Source: Caulobacteraceae bacterium (GTDB taxonomy: Bacteria > Pseudomonadota > Alphaproteobacteria > Caulobacterales > Caulobacteraceae). From it: a stretch of 37,269 nucleotides of DNA. Positions within the stretch are counted from its first letter, which is position 1. Every line of letters starts with the position of its first letter. Below are positions 32,738 through 37,269 of this stretch, in pieces. A program made the translations under genes and the position numbers. Location: assembly GCA_028290905.1 (NCBI GenBank), contig JAQGIW010000249.1:1-37269 (forward strand). The letters are read 5' to 3'. The notes under the pieces were generated by a model. That model saw only the letters and a program-made list of their open reading frames with translations, had not been told where the DNA came from and ran no database searches.

Positions 32738-33537
32738 CGGTCGCGCACCGGCCAGGCGTGGTCGAGGGGCCCATGGCCGGCGCCGAAGCCGGGAGCCCGA
32801 CGTATGGCCTCGCCGGTGTACGCCCAGGCCCTGGCGACGGCCCGCTCCAGCGCGAGGCCCTGGGCGAGGCCGGCGGCGCAGGCGGAGGAAAGGGTGCAGC
32901 CTGTGCCGTGGGTGTGACGGGTGTCGATACGCGGCCCTTCGAAGGTCGTCTCCCCCGCCGGCGTCATCAACACGTCGGTCACCGTCGGGCCGGCGATGTG
33001 CCCGCCCTTCATCAGCACGGCCGCCACACCAAGGCCCATCAGCCTCTCTCCGGCGCGCCGCAGGTCGTCGGTGGTCTCGATCTCCAGGCCGGTGAGGGCG
33101 GCGGCTTCCGGCGCGTTAGGGGTCAGGAGGCTGGCGCAGGGGATCAGCAGGTCTCGAATGGCCGCTCCCGCGCGCGGTTCGAGGAGGGCCGCGCCGCCCT
33201 TGGCCACCATCACCGGGTCGATGACGACCGGGAGGGCCCGCGCGCTTTCCAGGATCCGGACCACGGCCTCCACGACCCCTGCGTCGCCGAGCATGCCGAT
33301 CTTGAAGGCGTCGGCGCCGATGTCGTCGAGGACGGCGCGGGCCTGGGCTTCGACGAGGTCCGGCGACAGGGTGTGGATGGCCCAAACGCCGAGCGTGTTC
33401 TGGACGGTGATGGCGGTGATGGCCGTGGCGGCGTATCCGCCGAGCGCGGTGACCGTCTTGACGTCGGCCTGGATCCCGGCGCCGCCGCCACTGTCCGAGC
33501 CGGCGATGATCAGCACCCGGCCAATCCGGTCAGTCAC
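32734..33537 (-). CDS. thiD: Hydroxymethylpyrimidine/phosphomethylpyrimidine kinase
   Basis: The protein has 267 residues. VLIIAGSDSGGGAGIQADVK at the N-terminus, ITAITVQNTLGV, VIDPVMVAKGGAALL, and THGTGCTLSSACAAGLAQG with the catalytic Cys near residue 212 identify the ThiD ribokinase-like fold. It phosphorylates hydroxymethylpyrimidine twice for thiamine synthesis. The start is a GTG at 33537 overlapping the folP stop (GTGA). No TPP riboswitch lies before the operon, and no other thiamine gene is in the window. Confidence 0.95.
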   Translation of the reverse strand: MTDRIGRVLIIAGSDSGGGAGIQADVKTVTALGGYAATAITAITVQNTLGVWAIHTLSPDLVEAQARAVLDDIGADAFKIGMLGDAGVVEAVVRILESARALPVVIDPVMVAKGGAALLEPRAGAAIRDLLIPCASLLTPNAPEAAALTGLEIETTDDLRRAGERLMGLGVAAVLMKGGHIAGPTVTDVLMTPAGETTFEGPRIDTRHTHGTGCTLSSACAAGLAQGLALERAVARAWAYTGEAIRRAPGFGAGHGPLDHAWPVRDR

Positions 33538-34346
33538 GCTCCGTCCCTCGCCGAATCGATTGCCGCCATCACCTTAAGAGCCTGGGCGGTCTCGCGCACG
33601 TCGTGAACCCGGACCATCGCGCAACGAGCCCGCGCGCCGGCCAGGGCGATCGCGAGCGAGCCGCCCAGGCGATCGAGGGGATCCTCCGCCGTCCGATCGA
33701 CTTTGCGGATCATCCCCTTGCGGCTGGCGCCGAGCAAGACCGGGAAACCCAGCTCGACGAGGCGGTCCAGCGCGGCGAGCAGGGCGAGGTTGTGGGCGAG
33801 CGTCTTGCCGAAGCCGATACCCGGATCGAGCCAGATCCGTTCCCGCTCCACCCCGGCGGACATGGCGACCCGAGCGCGCTCGGCAAGCCAGGACGTGACC
33901 TCGGCCACTACATCCTCGTAGTGGGGATCGCGCTGCATGGTCGCCGGCTCGCCGCGCATGTGCATGAGCACCACCCGGCAACCGAGTTCGGCGGCGGCGG
34001 CCAGGCTACCCGTGTCGCCGCCGAGGGCGCTGACGTCGTTCCACATCTGCGCCCCGGCGGCCATGGCGGCGCGGGCGACTCTGCTACGACGTGTGTCGAT
34101 CGACAGGGGGACGCCGCCACGGGCGGCGAGAGCTTCGATGACGGGGATAACCCGGGAGAGTTCCTCGACCTCGCCCACGGGCGTCGCGCCGGGACGCGTT
34201 GACTCGCCGCCGATGTCGAGGATGTCCGCGCCATCGGCGATCATCCGCGCCGCCCGGGCCACGGCGTCGTCGAGCATCGTGAAGCGGCCGCCGTCCGAGA
34301 AGCTGTCGGGCGTGACGTTGAGGATCCCCATAACGAGGGGCGGCAT
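33534..34346 (-). CDS. folP: Dihydropteroate synthase
   Basis: The protein has 270 residues. GILNVTPDSFSDGGRF, DIGGESTRPGATPV, SIDTRRSRVARAAM with NDVSALGGD, LMHMRGEPATMQ, DPGIGFGKTLAHNLALL and LLGASRKGMI are the successive pterin and p-aminobenzoate site segments. It joins a pterin diphosphate to p-aminobenzoate in folate synthesis. The ATG at 34346 is chosen because it begins the family N-terminus; starts at 34373 or 34406 would run through an intergenic palindromic repeat. No strong Shine-Dalgarno is seen. It lies 67 bp behind ftsH. Confidence 0.95.
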   Translation of the reverse strand: MPPLVMGILNVTPDSFSDGGRFTMLDDAVARAARMIADGADILDIGGESTRPGATPVGEVEELSRVIPVIEALAARGGVPLSIDTRRSRVARAAMAAGAQMWNDVSALGGDTGSLAAAAELGCRVVLMHMRGEPATMQRDPHYEDVVAEVTSWLAERARVAMSAGVERERIWLDPGIGFGKTLAHNLALLAALDRLVELGFPVLLGASRKGMIRKVDRTAEDPLDRLGGSLAIALAGARARCAMVRVHDVRETAQALKVMAAIDSARDGA

Positions 34347-34354
34347 CACGGAGC

Positions 34355-34399
34355 GCGGGCTTCCAGCCCGCATCGCCAAAGAGCGGGCTGGAAGCCCGC
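34355..34399. repeat. Pair of inverted 17-bp stem-loop repeats
   Basis: GCGGGCTTCCAGCCCGC (34355-34371) and its exact reverse complement (34383-34399) lie 11 bp apart between ftsH and folP. Each unit can itself fold into a 7-bp stem, and the two can also pair with one another. It may end ftsH transcription or control folP translation. Confidence 0.8.
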
Positions 34400-34413
34400 G
34401 GTCCATGGGACCC

Positions 34414-36297
<1,884 letters not shown>

Positions 36298-36328
36298 GGA
36301 TAGGCCTCGTCGGGATCAACCTTCCCAT

Positions 36329-37269
36329 TTAGTACGGGCGAGCGTGTTTCGCCATGCGCCGCAGCGCCGCCTCGTCGATAATCCTGCCGAGGGCGGCGGT
36401 CAGGCGCGCCGGGGCCAGGGGGCGGGCGTCCACCAGCGGGTCGCGGCGTACGGTCGGGAGCGTCAGGGCGCCGTCGACGTGGGTCACCACGGGGAGGGCC
36501 CGGCGCGCGGACGGCGGGATCTCGGCAAGCGTCGCACGCATGGCGGCGGGCAGGCGTCCGGCCCGCCCGGCGAGCGGGCCGACCCGCAGACCGCTCGAGC
36601 GGGCCGAGAACTCGAAGCGGCCGTCCCAGACCACCGCCCGGCCTGCGGGAAGCGCGTCATCGGCCATCGCCACGCGCCGGGTGTCGCCGGCGTCCCGCAC
36701 GATGTGCGCCTGCGCTCCGTCGCTCTCTACGCGGGCGCCGGCCAGGGTGGCGGCGAATGGGCTGCGCGCGGTCAGCCGGGCCATCAGACGCGCCAGCCGC
36801 TCGCGCCGCGGCGGCCGCTCCGCGCCGGCCGCGCATACCAACGCCGCGCCGAGCAGGCCCAGGTCGTCCGTCGCGGCGGTCAGCTGGTCGATCGGAAGGA
36901 CCAGGTCCCCCGCCGGCCCCGTCAACACGACGGGGTCAGGCCCCTCAGCAAGGGCCGTTTCGGGCTCGTCGTCCACGGGCGCGCCGGCGATCAGGCCCCT
37001 GGCCCGGGCGCGGGCGCTGGACGGGTCTACATTGCCGGGATCGTCGATCCAGGTTTCGCCGAGCGCCGCGAGGGCGACGCGAATAGCGGCCCGGCGAACG
37101 CCGAGGAAGGGACGCAGGAGAAAGACCCCGCGCCCCTGCGGCCACACCGGCGACGGGGACCACGTCCGTGGGGACGGCGTGCTGGATCCGGCCAGGCGCA
37201 TGACGGCCGCCTCGGCGCGGTCGTCGGCCGTGTGACCCATCAGGATGACGGCGGCGCCGGCCTCGCGCG
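36329..37269 (-). CDS. tilS: tRNA(Ile)-lysidine synthase, N-terminus outside window
   Basis: The frame is open from the window edge to a TAA at 36329-36331 (about 313 residues). ILMGHTADDRAEAAVMRLAG matches the conserved TilS motif after the ATP loop, and RPFLGVRRAAIRVALAALGE and TWIDDPGNVDPSSARARAR are typical of the synthetase domain. It adds lysine to C34 of tRNA-Ile (CAU) so it reads AUA codons. The ATP-binding SGGxDS loop lies beyond the window. The internal ATG at 37240 is not a true start. It is upstream of ftsH, as expected. Confidence 0.93.
   Translation of the reverse strand, partial: REAGAAVILMGHTADDRAEAAVMRLAGSSTPSPRTWSPSPVWPQGRGVFLLRPFLGVRRAAIRVALAALGETWIDDPGNVDPSSARARARGLIAGAPVDDEPETALAEGPDPVVLTGPAGDLVLPIDQLTAATDDLGLLGAALVCAAGAERPPRRERLARLMARLTARSPFAATLAGARVESDGAQAHIVRDAGDTRRVAMADDALPAGRAVVWDGRFEFSARSSGLRVGPLAGRAGRLPAAMRATLAEIPPSARRALPVVTHVDGALTLPTVRRDPLVDARPLAPARLTAALGRIIDEAALRRMAKHARPY

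Overview
The window is high-GC DNA typical of an alphaproteobacterium in the Caulobacterales; I favour Phenylobacterium or a close relative of Caulobacter. This rests on the DUF1013 (TrcR) cell-cycle regulator, DUF1192, DUF4170 and two YdcH-type small proteins, the tilS-ftsH-folP order, and a serC-serA operon with a structured leader. The genus is an inference. No tRNA, rRNA, CRISPR array, transposase or prophage gene was seen.

Layout. 1-4982: the end of a DUF2231 membrane protein overlapping a PQQ-dependent sugar dehydrogenase lipoprotein, a PEBP-family protein, a PEP-CTERM exported protein and a TPR-sulfotransferase. 4989-6592: a DGPF/YCII protein and an ECF42-type sigma factor, with a matching ECF42-like promoter in front. 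6683-9600: serA and serC on the minus strand, with a structured serC leader and a long palindrome between the genes. 9733-11850: an inverted-repeat element, a quinone oxidoreductase, and a divergent DUF1192/phosphatase pair. 11851-13876: about 600 bp without a gene, an unusual Gly/Asn/Tyr-rich exported protein and an AraC-type regulator.

13963-22827 is the most interesting block. A three-part multidrug efflux system (NodT-type outer-membrane factor, EmrA, EmrB) follows a short-chain dehydrogenase, a patatin-like lipase and an acetoacetate decarboxylase-like protein. A divergent CecR-type TetR regulator sits at the far end. The efflux operon and the dehydrogenase operon start with the same 63-bp promoter-operator-RBS module, aligned without gaps. 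This suggests that one regulator controls both the enzymes and the exporter.

22959-26894 is a likely aromatic-catabolism operon: extradiol-type dioxygenase, fumarylacetoacetate-hydrolase-family protein, MhpA-like flavin monooxygenase and a second TetR regulator. A 9-bp inverted repeat flanks its putative promoter.

26974 to the end is mostly housekeeping: DUF4170, PmbA/TldD, YdcH, a TIGR02444-like protein, ubiX, a second YdcH, trcR, phzF, then a tightly overlapping folP-thiD-nucleotidyltransferase operon, ftsH and a partial tilS. Several GC-rich palindromic repeats lie between genes. All functional calls come from reading motifs and gene order; no database search was possible.
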